Source of the DNA: an uncultured Bacteroidales bacterium
Lineage (GTDB): Bacteria; Bacteroidota; Bacteroidia; Bacteroidales; FEN-979
Reading direction: 5' to 3'
DNA length: 35,337 bases
NCBI GenBank assembly: GCA_903828645.1
Contig: CAIKNA010000052.1
Span: forward strand, 1 to 35,337
Part shown: positions 18,069 to 26,296 of the stretch, in pieces
Layout of the letters: each line of letters begins with the position of its first letter
How positions within the stretch are numbered: the first letter of the stretch is position 1
Notes under the pieces: model-generated
What the model saw: only the letters and a program-made list of their open reading frames with translations
Told to the model about the DNA's origin: nothing
The model's database searches: none
Position numbers and translations under genes: made by a program

Positions 18069-18100
18069 TTTTGATAATAACGGAAAAAATATGATCTTTG
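18069..18100 (+). promoter_or_regulatory. Promoter of the OB-fold lipoprotein/PepSY operon
   Basis: TTTTG (18069-18073), then 19 bp, then GATCTTTG (18093-18100) fits the Bacteroidota TTG-N19-TAnnTTTG layout with one mismatch (G for T). It covers the ATG at 18091, so translation should start at the ATG at 18124. Confidence 0.55.
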
Positions 18101-18123
18101 CCGTTGAAACCAAACTTTTCCTC

Positions 18124-18678
18124 ATGACAAAGAGACTCTTTCCGCTTTTAATGATCATTCTGTTCGCGATCGTTGCCTGCAACCAGGGAACCAAAGAAAC
18201 AGCATCCAAAACCAAAAATGACACTACCCGCCTGAAGGTGCTTACCTTTGTAAAACAAGCCGACAGTTGTATCAACAAACCGGTCATCATCGAGGGAACG
18301 GTTCTTCATCTTTGCAAGCATGGCGGAAAAAGAATGTTCCTGGTCGACGGGGCCGACAGCATCAGCGTTGAAGTAACGACAGGCCCGAATATCGCCAAAT
18401 TTGATGATGCCCTGATCGGAAGCCGTGTGCGTGTATACGGCACCCTGATGGAGGAACGGATCGATGCCAAATACCTCAACGAATGGGAGGCCGAAGTAAA
18501 AAAGCCTGCAGAAAATCATGAAGCGGGCATTCATACCGGTGCAAAGGGTCATGAGGATCAGGCAGTACAGGACAAACTCGACCAGATCAATGCCCTGCGG
18601 GGTGAGCTGAAGCAAAGCGGGAAAGACCACCTGTCGAACTTCTCCATTGAAGCCGCCAAATTCACCGAACTGAAATAA
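18124..18678 (+). CDS. OB-fold-like lipoprotein
   Basis: A 184-residue predicted lipoprotein: MTKRLFPLLMIILFAIVAC gives a signal peptide with lipobox IVAC (Cys19). Residues ~40-125 (KPVIIEGTVLHLCKHGGKRMFLVDG ... RVRVYGTLMEERI) have the strand pattern of an OB-fold, with a CKHGG motif that could bind metal or act in thiol chemistry. The C-terminal ~45 residues (QDKLDQINALRGELKQSGKDHL) look helical. I do not recognise a named family. It is separated by 2 bp from the PepSY-type membrane gene, so the two products are probably partners in the envelope. The start at 18124 is preferred because a longer start at 18091 lies inside the promoter and would bury the signal peptide. Confidence 0.8.
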   Translation: MTKRLFPLLMIILFAIVACNQGTKETASKTKNDTTRLKVLTFVKQADSCINKPVIIEGTVLHLCKHGGKRMFLVDGADSISVEVTTGPNIAKFDDALIGSRVRVYGTLMEERIDAKYLNEWEAEVKKPAENHEAGIHTGAKGHEDQAVQDKLDQINALRGELKQSGKDHLSNFSIEAAKFTELK

Positions 18679-18680
18679 CC

Positions 18681-19247
18681 ATGCAGGTCAAAACCCTCCG
18701 ACGGTGGAATAACCTGCTTCACCGCGATATCGGCTATTTATGTGTTGGCATGACCCTGATTTATGCCATCTCCGGCATCGTGCTCAACCACTTCAAATCG
18801 GGCGATTTTCAGCATCCCGATTACGGAAAGTCAACGACCGACTTCAAAGTATCACTTCCGGTGGATGGAAAGATCGATCAAACCTATATCTATAACATTC
18901 TCGACCAGGTAAAGGAAAAGGATCACTTTAAAAGTTACATCACCGGGGATGGTTATGTACAGCTGTTTCTCTCCAACGGATTTGTTTATGTGGATCTTGC
19001 AACCGGGGAGGCCCAGGTGGAACGAAAAACAACCCGGTATGTCATCAAGGAGATGAATCTGCTGCACTACAACAACCTGAAAAAGGTTTATACATGGTTC
19101 TCCGACCTCTATGCCGCGGGATTAATTATCCTGGCCATCACCGGGCTTTTCGTACTGCGGGGTAAAAACGGCATTCTGGGACGCGGCGCATGGCTCACGG
19201 CCATCGGGATTCTCCTTCCTGCGCTCTTCCTGCTTTTCTATTCGTAA
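18681..19247 (+). CDS. PepSY-associated membrane protein
   Basis: A 188-residue membrane protein. The N-terminal motif RRWNNLLHRDIGYLCVGMTL leads into TM1 (about 18-38, GIVLNH at its end). A periplasmic domain of about 100 residues contains PepSY-like strands (YVQLFLSNGFVYVDLATGEAQVERK). A second segment, KEMNLLHYNNLKKVYTWFSDLYAAGLIILAITGLFVL, gives TM2, and TM3 is near the C-terminus. Conserved His residues (HRD, LNH, LLHYN) are typical of the PepSY-TM family, some members of which take part in iron or haem handling or electron transfer. The role here is not known. It is the second gene of an operon with the OB-fold-like lipoprotein and is followed by a compound inverted repeat with a T-tract. 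Confidence 0.85.
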   Translation: MQVKTLRRWNNLLHRDIGYLCVGMTLIYAISGIVLNHFKSGDFQHPDYGKSTTDFKVSLPVDGKIDQTYIYNILDQVKEKDHFKSYITGDGYVQLFLSNGFVYVDLATGEAQVERKTTRYVIKEMNLLHYNNLKKVYTWFSDLYAAGLIILAITGLFVLRGKNGILGRGAWLTAIGILLPALFLLFYS

Positions 19248-19288
19248 GCGCTTCGTTCGATTTTCACCATATGAAATCCATTTTTTAC

Positions 19289-19370
19289 CACAATAGGCAC
19301 AATAGAAGAACACAATAGGATTTCTATTGTGCTTTTACTATGTGCCCTAATGTGCCTATTGTGTTTTTTT
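19289..19370 (+). repeat. Compound CACAATAG inverted repeat acting as probable terminator
   Basis: The octamer CACAATAG occurs at 19289, 19298 and 19311, and its complement CTATTGTG at 19324 and 19356. The 13-bp outer arms (19289-19301 and 19351-19363) are perfectly complementary, and an inner 8-bp stem (19311-19318 with 19324-19331) has a 5-nt loop. A run of T (19364-19370) follows, so on the plus strand it can terminate the PepSY operon. The reused octamer suggests a dispersed extragenic repeat family. Confidence 0.8.
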
Positions 19371-19398
19371 AAATGCCCTGACAACCGCCGGAAATACC

Positions 19399-19406
19399 TA
19401 AATTTG
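19399..19406 (+). promoter_or_regulatory. -7 promoter element for the nucleoid-associated protein gene
   Basis: TAAATTTG matches TAnnTTTG, 20 bp upstream of the ATG at 19427. The -33 region is poor (CCTG near 19377-19380). Confidence 0.45.
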
Positions 19407-19426
19407 GTCCTTCAAAAATCAAGGCA

Positions 19427-20470
19427 ATGATGGAATTTGATGAATCAGGAATGACTGCCCTTGCCCTGCACAAAGTGGGCAACAAATCCTCAGGCGAGGG
19501 GGTTCTCCTTTCTGAGAAATTGCTGGAGGTTAGCGAAGTGGTCAAACCCCTTTTACTGCAGTATTTCCTCTCCCACTTCCGCGGGGATGAATTGTACAAC
19601 CTGACCCATCCTTCCGACCTTGAGATGAACGAAGTTTTTCATTACTGCAGTGCCATTTTTGAAGATCCGGGTTGCCTGCTGGCCCAGTCGCAGAACCTCG
19701 CGCAACACTTATACCGCCATTCGACCCACCCAAAGATCAGGAATGGTGAATTTTATGTGGCCTGGTTTGAAAACTGCAGGTTCAATGACGAGACAGTGAA
19801 CGCAGTGGGGCTTTTCAAATCCGAATCAAGGGAGACCTATCTCAAGGTATACCCGGTTGGAGGCTCCTACGAGATCGGGCACGACGACGGAATCAACATC
19901 AACAAGCTGGACAAGGGTTGCCTTGTAATGGATACCGGCCGGGATGAGGGATATGTTGTTGCCATCGTCGACAACCTGAACAAGGGCAACGAGGCACAAT
20001 ACTGGCGCGATGATTTCCTGCAGCTGAAGCCGCGTTCCGACAATTATTACAACACCAGGGCCGTGATGGACCTGTGTAAAAAGTTTGTGACTGACAAACT
20101 TCCCCGGGAGTTTGAGGTCTCGCGCGCCGACCAGGCAGATATGCTCAACCGTTCCATGAAATTTCTGAAGGAAAATGAGGCATTCGGAATGGAGGAATTC
20201 AATGAACAGGTGCTCGGCTCCCCGGAGGTCATCAACTCATTTTCCGAATACAAAAACCACTTCCACGAGGAAAACGGACCCGGCATCCCCGAAAATTTCC
20301 AGATATCCGAAAGCGCAGTAAAAAGCCAGTCACGGTTCATGAAGAGCGTGATCAAACTGGATAAAAATTTCCACATTTACATCCACGGGGAGCGCCAGAT
20401 GGTGGAAAAAGGATTTGATGAGGTGAAGCAATTAAACTTTTACAAATTGTTTTTCAAAGAGGAAAACTGA
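19427..20470 (+). CDS. Nucleoid-associated protein (NdpA/YejK family)
   Basis: A 347-residue cytoplasmic protein matching the 37-kDa nucleoid-associated protein family, which binds nucleoid DNA; its molecular role is poorly defined. Recognisable stretches are ALALHKVGNKSSGEGVLLSE near the N-terminus, FYVAWFENCRFNDETVNAVGLFKSE in the middle, INKLDKGCLVMDT, and a C-terminal KLDKNFHIYIHG ... KGFDEVKQLNFYKLFF. The length is normal. The first of two adjacent ATGs (19427 or 19430) could be used. The stop TGA (20468-20470) directly abuts the ATG of the GH92 gene, so the two are co-transcribed although their functions seem unrelated. Confidence 0.9.
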   Translation: MMEFDESGMTALALHKVGNKSSGEGVLLSEKLLEVSEVVKPLLLQYFLSHFRGDELYNLTHPSDLEMNEVFHYCSAIFEDPGCLLAQSQNLAQHLYRHSTHPKIRNGEFYVAWFENCRFNDETVNAVGLFKSESRETYLKVYPVGGSYEIGHDDGININKLDKGCLVMDTGRDEGYVVAIVDNLNKGNEAQYWRDDFLQLKPRSDNYYNTRAVMDLCKKFVTDKLPREFEVSRADQADMLNRSMKFLKENEAFGMEEFNEQVLGSPEVINSFSEYKNHFHEENGPGIPENFQISESAVKSQSRFMKSVIKLDKNFHIYIHGERQMVEKGFDEVKQLNFYKLFFKEEN

Positions 20471-22816
20471 ATGAAGAAATTATCCGAATACCCGGTGAAA
20501 CAAATCCTTTTCCTGGTCCTCACGCTTTCGGCATCGGTCATCCTGTATGGACAGCCGGCTTCGCCTGCAGGTTTTGTCAACCCCTTTATAGGCACACAGG
20601 AGATGGGACACACCTTTCCGGGGGCATGCGTCCCGTTTGGATTTGTTCAACTGAGCCCCGATACCGATACAATCCCTTATGACAAAGAGGGTCGGTACAA
20701 CCCCGATGTATACCGTTACTGCGCCGGTTACCAGTACCTCGACAGGACCATCGTAGGTTTCAGCCACACCCATTTCAATGGTACGGGCCATTCTGACCTG
20801 GGCGATTTTTTGATTATGCCCACCGTCGGGAAACTTCAGTTAAACCCCGGAACTGCCGATCATCCTGAAACCGGCTACCGTTCACGGTTCCGCAAAGCTA
20901 CGGAAAAGGCATCGCCCGGTTATTACCGTGTCCACCTGGATGATCCGGATGTGGAAGCCGAACTTACGGCCACCCTGCGGGCCGGATTCCACCAGTATAC
21001 CTTCCCCGAAACCGACAGCGCCCATATCATCCTTGACATGTTGCATGGCATCTACAATTACGACGGCAAGGTTTTATGGGCCTATGTCCAGGTTCACAAC
21101 GACACCCTCATCACAGGTTACCGCATCACCCGGGGCTGGGCGCGGACCCGGTATATTTATTTTGCACTGAGTTTTTCCAAACCATTTAAAAGTTACGGGT
21201 TCCGCAATGATGAACAACCCGTTTACAAGGGGTTCTGGCGGAAATTCAACCAGCAGGAAAACTTTCCCGAAATGGCAGGCAGGAAGATCCGGGCACATTT
21301 TGATTTCTCCACCCACGACGGCGAGAAAATTAAAATCAAAATAGGACTTTCAGCGGTAAGCATGGATGGAGCTCTGCAAAACCTTCAAACTGAGATCCCT
21401 GACTGGAACTTTGAGAAATCCCGCATGGCGGCACTGAAAGCATGGGATAAGGAGTTCAGCCTGATCAGGATCGAAGGATCGAACGACCAGAAGACCAACT
21501 TCTACACGGCACTCTATCATGTACTCCAGTCACCCGTGGTATACAACGATGTCGACAGCCTTTACAGAGGCGTAGATCAGAACATCCACAAGGCATCCGG
21601 TTTTACAAACTATACTACCTTCTCCCTCTGGGACACCTACCGCGCAGAGCATCCCCTGCTGACGCTGCTCTATCCGCGACGCACCGCCGACATCGTCAAC
21701 TCCATGCTGGCCCATTTCGACCAAAGTCCCGAGCACATGCTTCCGGTATGGTCGCATCACGGGAATGAGAACTGGTGCATGATCGGCTATCACAGCGTGG
21801 CGGTCATTGCAGATGCCTATGTAAAAGGCATCCACGGATTTGATGCCGGGAAAGCATTGAAAGCCTGCGTAACCACGGCAACCAATAAATTCTATGATGG
21901 CATTGGCGATTACATGAAATATGGATTTGTACCCGATGATAAACTTGCCAATTCCGCTTCGATCACCCTCGAATATGCATATGATGATTACACGATTGCA
22001 CAATTTGCCGGCGCAGTCGTCAGGGCAAAAGAGCCTTCGGACCAGGAAAAGGAGTTTGCCGAAGACCAGGTGCAGCACTTTACCGACCGCTCTCTGAATT
22101 ACCGGAACCTGTTCGACCGGTCTTCGGGATTTATCCGCGCTAAAAAATCAGACAACACATGGAAAACCCCGTTTGATCCGCTAAGTACCATCGGGCAGGG
22201 ATTTATCGAAGGAAACTCCTGGAACTATTCGCTCTTCGTTCCTCACGATATCCCGGAATATATCGGTTTGACGGGTGGCGAAAAACCCTTCATCAGCCGG
22301 CTCGATTCACTGTTTACCATGTACCTCGACGACAAGTATTTCAAGGAGACCGAAGATGTGACGCGCGCCGGGCTCATCGGAAATTATGTGCACGGCAACG
22401 AACCCAGCCATCATGTGGCCTACCTCTACGACTGGACCTCAAAACCATGGAAAACACAGGAGCGCATCCACCTGATCGTGAACACCATGTACCGCAACAA
22501 ACCCGATGGCTTATGCGGCAATGATGATTGCGGACAGATGAGCGCCTGGTATGTCTTCAGTGTTCTCGGATTTTATCCCGTTTGCCCGGGAACCACCCTT
22601 TACGCCATTGGAACACCCTGTGTTCCCTCGGCAACTATTGCTTTGCCCGGAGAGAAAACTTTTACCATCAAAGCAAATGGATTCAGCGAGCAAAACTGTT
22701 ACATCCAATCGATGATCCTCAACGGGAAAACTCTTGACAAGCCCTTCATCGACCACGCCGACCTGGTGGCTGGCGGAACCCTGAACTTTAACATGGGATC
22801 GAAGCCAGTTAAGTGA
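20471..22816 (+). CDS. GH92-family alpha-mannosidase
   Basis: A 781-residue exported glycoside hydrolase of family 92: calcium-dependent exo-acting alpha-mannosidases that trim N-glycans or mannans. A signal peptide covers about residues 1-28. NPFIGTQEMGHTFPGACVPFG opens the N-terminal beta domain, with QLSPDT and FSHTHFNGTGHSD following. In the (alpha/alpha)6 domain I see WDTYRAEHPL, WSYSLFVPHD-like WNYSLFVPHDIPEYI, GNEPSHHVAYLYDW (Glu644) and CGNDDCGQMSAWYVFSVLGFYP (Asp685/686), the family's active-site regions. There is no T9SS tail, so the enzyme is probably periplasmic. It is a lone GH92: no SusC/SusD pair or other glycosidases are in the window, so it is not an obvious polysaccharide utilisation locus. 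It shares a zero-gap junction with the upstream nucleoid-associated protein gene. Confidence 0.95.
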   Translation: MKKLSEYPVKQILFLVLTLSASVILYGQPASPAGFVNPFIGTQEMGHTFPGACVPFGFVQLSPDTDTIPYDKEGRYNPDVYRYCAGYQYLDRTIVGFSHTHFNGTGHSDLGDFLIMPTVGKLQLNPGTADHPETGYRSRFRKATEKASPGYYRVHLDDPDVEAELTATLRAGFHQYTFPETDSAHIILDMLHGIYNYDGKVLWAYVQVHNDTLITGYRITRGWARTRYIYFALSFSKPFKSYGFRNDEQPVYKGFWRKFNQQENFPEMAGRKIRAHFDFSTHDGEKIKIKIGLSAVSMDGALQNLQTEIPDWNFEKSRMAALKAWDKEFSLIRIEGSNDQKTNFYTALYHVLQSPVVYNDVDSLYRGVDQNIHKASGFTNYTTFSLWDTYRAEHPLLTLLYPRRTADIVNSMLAHFDQSPEHMLPVWSHHGNENWCMIGYHSVAVIADAYVKGIHGFDAGKALKACVTTATNKFYDGIGDYMKYGFVPDDKLANSASITLEYAYDDYTIAQFAGAVVRAKEPSDQEKEFAEDQVQHFTDRSLNYRNLFDRSSGFIRAKKSDNTWKTPFDPLSTIGQGFIEGNSWNYSLFVPHDIPEYIGLTGGEKPFISRLDSLFTMYLDDKYFKETEDVTRAGLIGNYVHGNEPSHHVAYLYDWTSKPWKTQERIHLIVNTMYRNKPDGLCGNDDCGQMSAWYVFSVLGFYPVCPGTTLYAIGTPCVPSATIALPGEKTFTIKANGFSEQNCYIQSMILNGKTLDKPFIDHADLVAGGTLNFNMGSKPVK

Positions 22817-22835
22817 AATACAGTAAAATTATCCC

Positions 22836-22843
22836 TATTTTTG
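22836..22843 (+). promoter_or_regulatory. -7 promoter element for the S8 peptidase gene
   Basis: TATTTTTG followed by CAACC matches TAnnTTTG, 32 bp upstream of the ATG at 22876. The -33 region has GTG (22813-22815), a weak match. Confidence 0.5.
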
Positions 22844-22875
22844 CAACCACAAAAAACCTTAATCAAAATTAGCCC

Positions 22876-24555
22876 ATGAAACATCTCCTCATCATAACGT
22901 TTGCCATCCTGTTTTCATTCAGCTTGTTTGCCCAGGATCAGAAGCATGTGGTTTTTCTTAAAAATAAAAACAACAATCCTTACTCTCTTTCCAATCCAAA
23001 CGCCTTCCTCACACAACGGTCACTTGATCGCCGCACCAGGGCAAACATCCCCCTCGATGCAAAAGACCTTCCCGTAACACCTTCATATGTTGCGCAAATC
23101 GCCGCAACCGGCGCCACTGTGGTTTATTCGCTGAAATGGTTCAATGCTGTGGTTGTGAAAACGAATGTTCCCTCTATACTGGCTGCCATCGCTGCGCTTC
23201 CGTTTGTCGATCATCTCGACCAGGTGCTGTCGGACCATCCGCTAAAGACAACCAGCCCCTCCGGGATCAAAACAACCGCCGGGATTCCCCCGTTTACCCT
23301 TGTCAAACCAGGCCCCCGGGCCGTTGTCAAGTCCTCAGATGCAATCAATTACGGACAGGCTTACAACCAGGCGCACATGATCGCCGTTGACGGGCTTCAC
23401 AACCTGGGCTATACCGGCGACGGGATGATGATTGCCATCCTGGATGCAGGATTCAGCAACGTAGACGTGGTTTCGGCTTTCGACAGCCTCTGGCTGACCA
23501 ACCGCATCCTGGGTACCCGCGACTTCAACCTCCCCGGAAACAATGTCTTTGCCGATACGATGCATTATCACGGCACGATGGTCCTTTCTGCCATGGGAGC
23601 CAATCTCCCGGGGCAGATTGTCGGGACTGCCCCGCATGCCTCTTTCTGGCTGGTCCGTACCGAAGTCGCCTGGTACGAAGCCCTCGTTGAAGAGTACAAC
23701 TGGGCAGGCGGCGCTGAATTTGCCGACAGTCTCGGTGCCGATGTCATCAACTCTTCCCTGGGATACACCGAATTTGACAACCCGGCTTTCAACCATACCT
23801 ATGCAAACATGGACGGCAACACCACCCCCATTACCCGTGCGGCCGATTTAGCCACCAGCCGGGGAATACTGGTTGTAAGCAGCGCCGGAAATGAAGGGGC
23901 CTCCCCATGGCATTATATCTCAGCACCGGCTGATGGTGACAGCGTTTTTACGATCGGGGCCGTGGATTCCCAGGGGTCTTACGCCTATTTCAGTTCAACC
24001 GGTCCTACCTTTGACGGCCGCATCAAACCCGACGTCGTCGCACAGGGTGAAAACGCCACTGTTGTGAATCCGGGTGGCAGTGTTGTACAGGGAAGCGGAA
24101 CCTCGTTTTCTTCGCCAATCATGGCCGGCGCACTCACCTGCCTGTGGCAATCCACACCGGACTTTTCTGCAGAACAAATCCGCCAGGCCGTTCGGAACAG
24201 CGCCTCCCGGACAAACACACCTGACTCGCTTTACGGCTGGGGGATCCCAAACCTGATGAGTGCAAGAACCCTTCTTTCAACGCCGGAGGTGAGTCCCATC
24301 CCGCAGAATCAGTTTTCATTGTTTCCGACACCCTTTTCCTCTGCCCCGATCCTCAAAGCCAGCCTGAAAGCTCCTGAAACAATAAAGGTCGAAGTGCTTT
24401 CGGTCACCGGGCAGCTGATGAGTTCAAAAGTGTTTCTTTTCCATGAATTCACTGCCGTAACACTGGAGGATTTTACCGCCTTCCCCGCGGGAATCTATTT
24501 CCTGCGAATTTCAACCGGTTCCATGCAGCAGGTAATCAGGGCCGTGAAAATTTAA
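22876..24555 (+). CDS. Subtilisin-like S8 serine peptidase with T9SS tail
   Basis: A 559-residue secreted protease. A signal peptide (about 1-19, ending LFAQ) is followed by a prodomain to about 155. The S8 catalytic domain has Asp190 in IAILDAG, His232 in YHGTMVLSAM, oxyanion Asn339 in SSAGNEG, and Ser410 in GTSFSSPIMAG, so the triad is complete. The last ~80 residues (FSLFPTPFSSAPILKAS to VIRAVKI) form a T9SS type A sorting domain, in which FPTP replaces the usual YPNP; GIYFLRIST near the end is typical. The product is probably exported through T9SS and acts outside the cell on proteins or peptides. It has its own promoter element and is followed 49 bp later by a membrane glycosyltransferase-like gene on the same strand. 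Confidence 0.93.
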   Translation: MKHLLIITFAILFSFSLFAQDQKHVVFLKNKNNNPYSLSNPNAFLTQRSLDRRTRANIPLDAKDLPVTPSYVAQIAATGATVVYSLKWFNAVVVKTNVPSILAAIAALPFVDHLDQVLSDHPLKTTSPSGIKTTAGIPPFTLVKPGPRAVVKSSDAINYGQAYNQAHMIAVDGLHNLGYTGDGMMIAILDAGFSNVDVVSAFDSLWLTNRILGTRDFNLPGNNVFADTMHYHGTMVLSAMGANLPGQIVGTAPHASFWLVRTEVAWYEALVEEYNWAGGAEFADSLGADVINSSLGYTEFDNPAFNHTYANMDGNTTPITRAADLATSRGILVVSSAGNEGASPWHYISAPADGDSVFTIGAVDSQGSYAYFSSTGPTFDGRIKPDVVAQGENATVVNPGGSVVQGSGTSFSSPIMAGALTCLWQSTPDFSAEQIRQAVRNSASRTNTPDSLYGWGIPNLMSARTLLSTPEVSPIPQNQFSLFPTPFSSAPILKASLKAPETIKVEVLSVTGQLMSSKVFLFHEFTAVTLEDFTAFPAGIYFLRISTGSMQQVIRAVKI

Positions 24556-24604
24556 CCTCTGGCGGGACTGGCGTATGCCTTTTGTTTAAAAATAGATATA
24601 CCAG

Positions 24605-26287
24605 ATGAAATCCCCGAAAAAAAAGAGCAAAGGTGCCGCGCAACTGCAACCGGCAGGCCTTGAGGGTTGGTTGACAAATACCTGGTTCGCGATCCTGGTC
24701 CTGGCATCCGTCACCTTCATGGTTTATGCCCGGACCCTGCTCCTCGATTATACAAAACTCGATGATTCCATTTTCATCGTCGAGAATGCCCAATACAATG
24801 CCGATGCCAAAAATATAGGGGTTTCTTTTCAACGGGGGCTGTTCAACCCCACCAAAGATGCCTATTACCGCCCCGTTTTCCTGGTTGATTTCATTCTCGA
24901 ATCGCGCATCTTCGGCATCAGGCCCGCCGGTTATCACTTCACAAACCTGCTCTACCACCTGCTTTCCGTGGTATTGCTGTTTCTCTTTTTCAAAAAGATC
25001 AAGATCCCCCCGCTGAATGCATTCCTGCTCTCCCTGCTTTTTGCGGTGCACCCCGTCCTTACGCAGGCCGTAGCCTGGATTCCGGGCCGAAACGACATGC
25101 TGCTGATGATCTTCTTTCTCAGCTCATTCATCTTTTTGCTGAAATATCTTGAAAAACCAACGATTCCGATCCTTTTGGTTCATTTCCTGTTTTTCCTCAC
25201 CGCACTTTTTACCAAGGAAACGGCCGTCATCATCCCGGTGATCATGGGCGGATTTTCATTTTTTTACCTGAAAAGCGGCTGGAGGAAGCTCGTTGCTCCT
25301 GTGATCAGCTGGATCGCGGCTGTTTCCATCTGGATAGCCGTCCGGTCAACAGCCACCCTTGCCAGGAACTGGGTCTCTCCCACCGAAATGGTCCATGCAG
25401 GTCTTGACCGACTGGGCGTTATCCTGCAATACCTCGGGAAAATATTCTTCCCTGTAAACCTGACTGTTTTCCCGATGGCGGAAGATATTACCCTGGTCTG
25501 GGGCATCCTCGCATTCGCCGGGCTCATTGCACTGGTCATCTATTCAAAAAGCTATGACAGGCCGCTTACCTGGCTGGGTCTCTTCTGGTTTATCGTTTTC
25601 CTCGTCCCGGTCCTCATCGTTCCAAAATCATTGAACGACCAGGTTTTTGAACACCGTTTATACCTTCCGGTGATCGGGATCCTGATCATGCTCAGCCAGG
25701 CGGTTCCCTTTACCGGCAAGATAAAACCAAATGTAAAATTTGCAGTGGTGGCTGCAATCGCAGCGATCTTCATGGTTCAAAGCTTTGTAAGGACCACTTA
25801 CTTCAGCGACCCTGTCACCTTCTGGACCCATGCAGTTAACGGGTCGCCCCATTCAGCCTATGCGAAAACGCTTCTTGGAACCAAAACAGAGGATCCGGCA
25901 GAACGGGAACGTCTTTTCAGGGAGGCCCGGGCGATCGACCCAAAACTGAAAAACCTCAATTATTACCTCGGAAAAGTTCTTTTTGACAGGAAAGAGGCAG
26001 ATACCGCTGAATTTTACCTGCGAAAGGAGGTCGCGAACAACCCGATCCCCGATGCCTACTTTTTACTGGCACAGATCGCTTTCTCCAGGAACAGTTTCGA
26101 CAGCGCCGCTGTAAACCTCGAAAAAGTTATTGAACTCAACCCGATGGATCCGCAGGCCAACCACAACCTGGTCCTGCTCTATTTTCAACACGGGCATCCG
26201 GAGAAGTCCAGGCAGGTCATTCGTGACATGCAGGCCAGGGGAATGGGGGTTGGAGATGACCTTCTTCAGATGGTCAACGGCAAGTGA
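24605..26287 (+). CDS. TMTC/GT39-like multispanning protein with C-terminal TPRs
   Basis: A 560-residue membrane protein. About 10 hydrophobic segments lie between residues 25 and 410. After TM1 comes KLDDSIFI (Asp53-Asp54), at the position where GT-C enzymes place their catalytic loop acid. LLFAVHPVLTQAVAWIPGRNDML matches the conserved HP...E/Q-V...GR-D motif of eukaryotic TMTC O-mannosyltransferases and their bacterial relatives. Residues ~420-545 form about three tetratricopeptide repeats (PDAYFLLAQIAFSRNSFDSAAVNLEKVIELNP). The usual activity would be sugar transfer from a lipid-linked donor to proteins in the periplasm. The specific substrate is unknown, and it could also be a non-catalytic homologue. 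It converges on the NRAMP-like gene with a 9-bp gap. Confidence 0.85.
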   Translation: MKSPKKKSKGAAQLQPAGLEGWLTNTWFAILVLASVTFMVYARTLLLDYTKLDDSIFIVENAQYNADAKNIGVSFQRGLFNPTKDAYYRPVFLVDFILESRIFGIRPAGYHFTNLLYHLLSVVLLFLFFKKIKIPPLNAFLLSLLFAVHPVLTQAVAWIPGRNDMLLMIFFLSSFIFLLKYLEKPTIPILLVHFLFFLTALFTKETAVIIPVIMGGFSFFYLKSGWRKLVAPVISWIAAVSIWIAVRSTATLARNWVSPTEMVHAGLDRLGVILQYLGKIFFPVNLTVFPMAEDITLVWGILAFAGLIALVIYSKSYDRPLTWLGLFWFIVFLVPVLIVPKSLNDQVFEHRLYLPVIGILIMLSQAVPFTGKIKPNVKFAVVAAIAAIFMVQSFVRTTYFSDPVTFWTHAVNGSPHSAYAKTLLGTKTEDPAERERLFREARAIDPKLKNLNYYLGKVLFDRKEADTAEFYLRKEVANNPIPDAYFLLAQIAFSRNSFDSAAVNLEKVIELNPMDPQANHNLVLLYFQHGHPEKSRQVIRDMQARGMGVGDDLLQMVNGK

Positions 26288-26296
26288 GTTTCTTGT

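Noticed and set aside
20471-22816. Polysaccharide utilisation locus
   Set aside because: A single GH92 gene with no SusC/SusD, sensor-regulator or other carbohydrate enzymes nearby.
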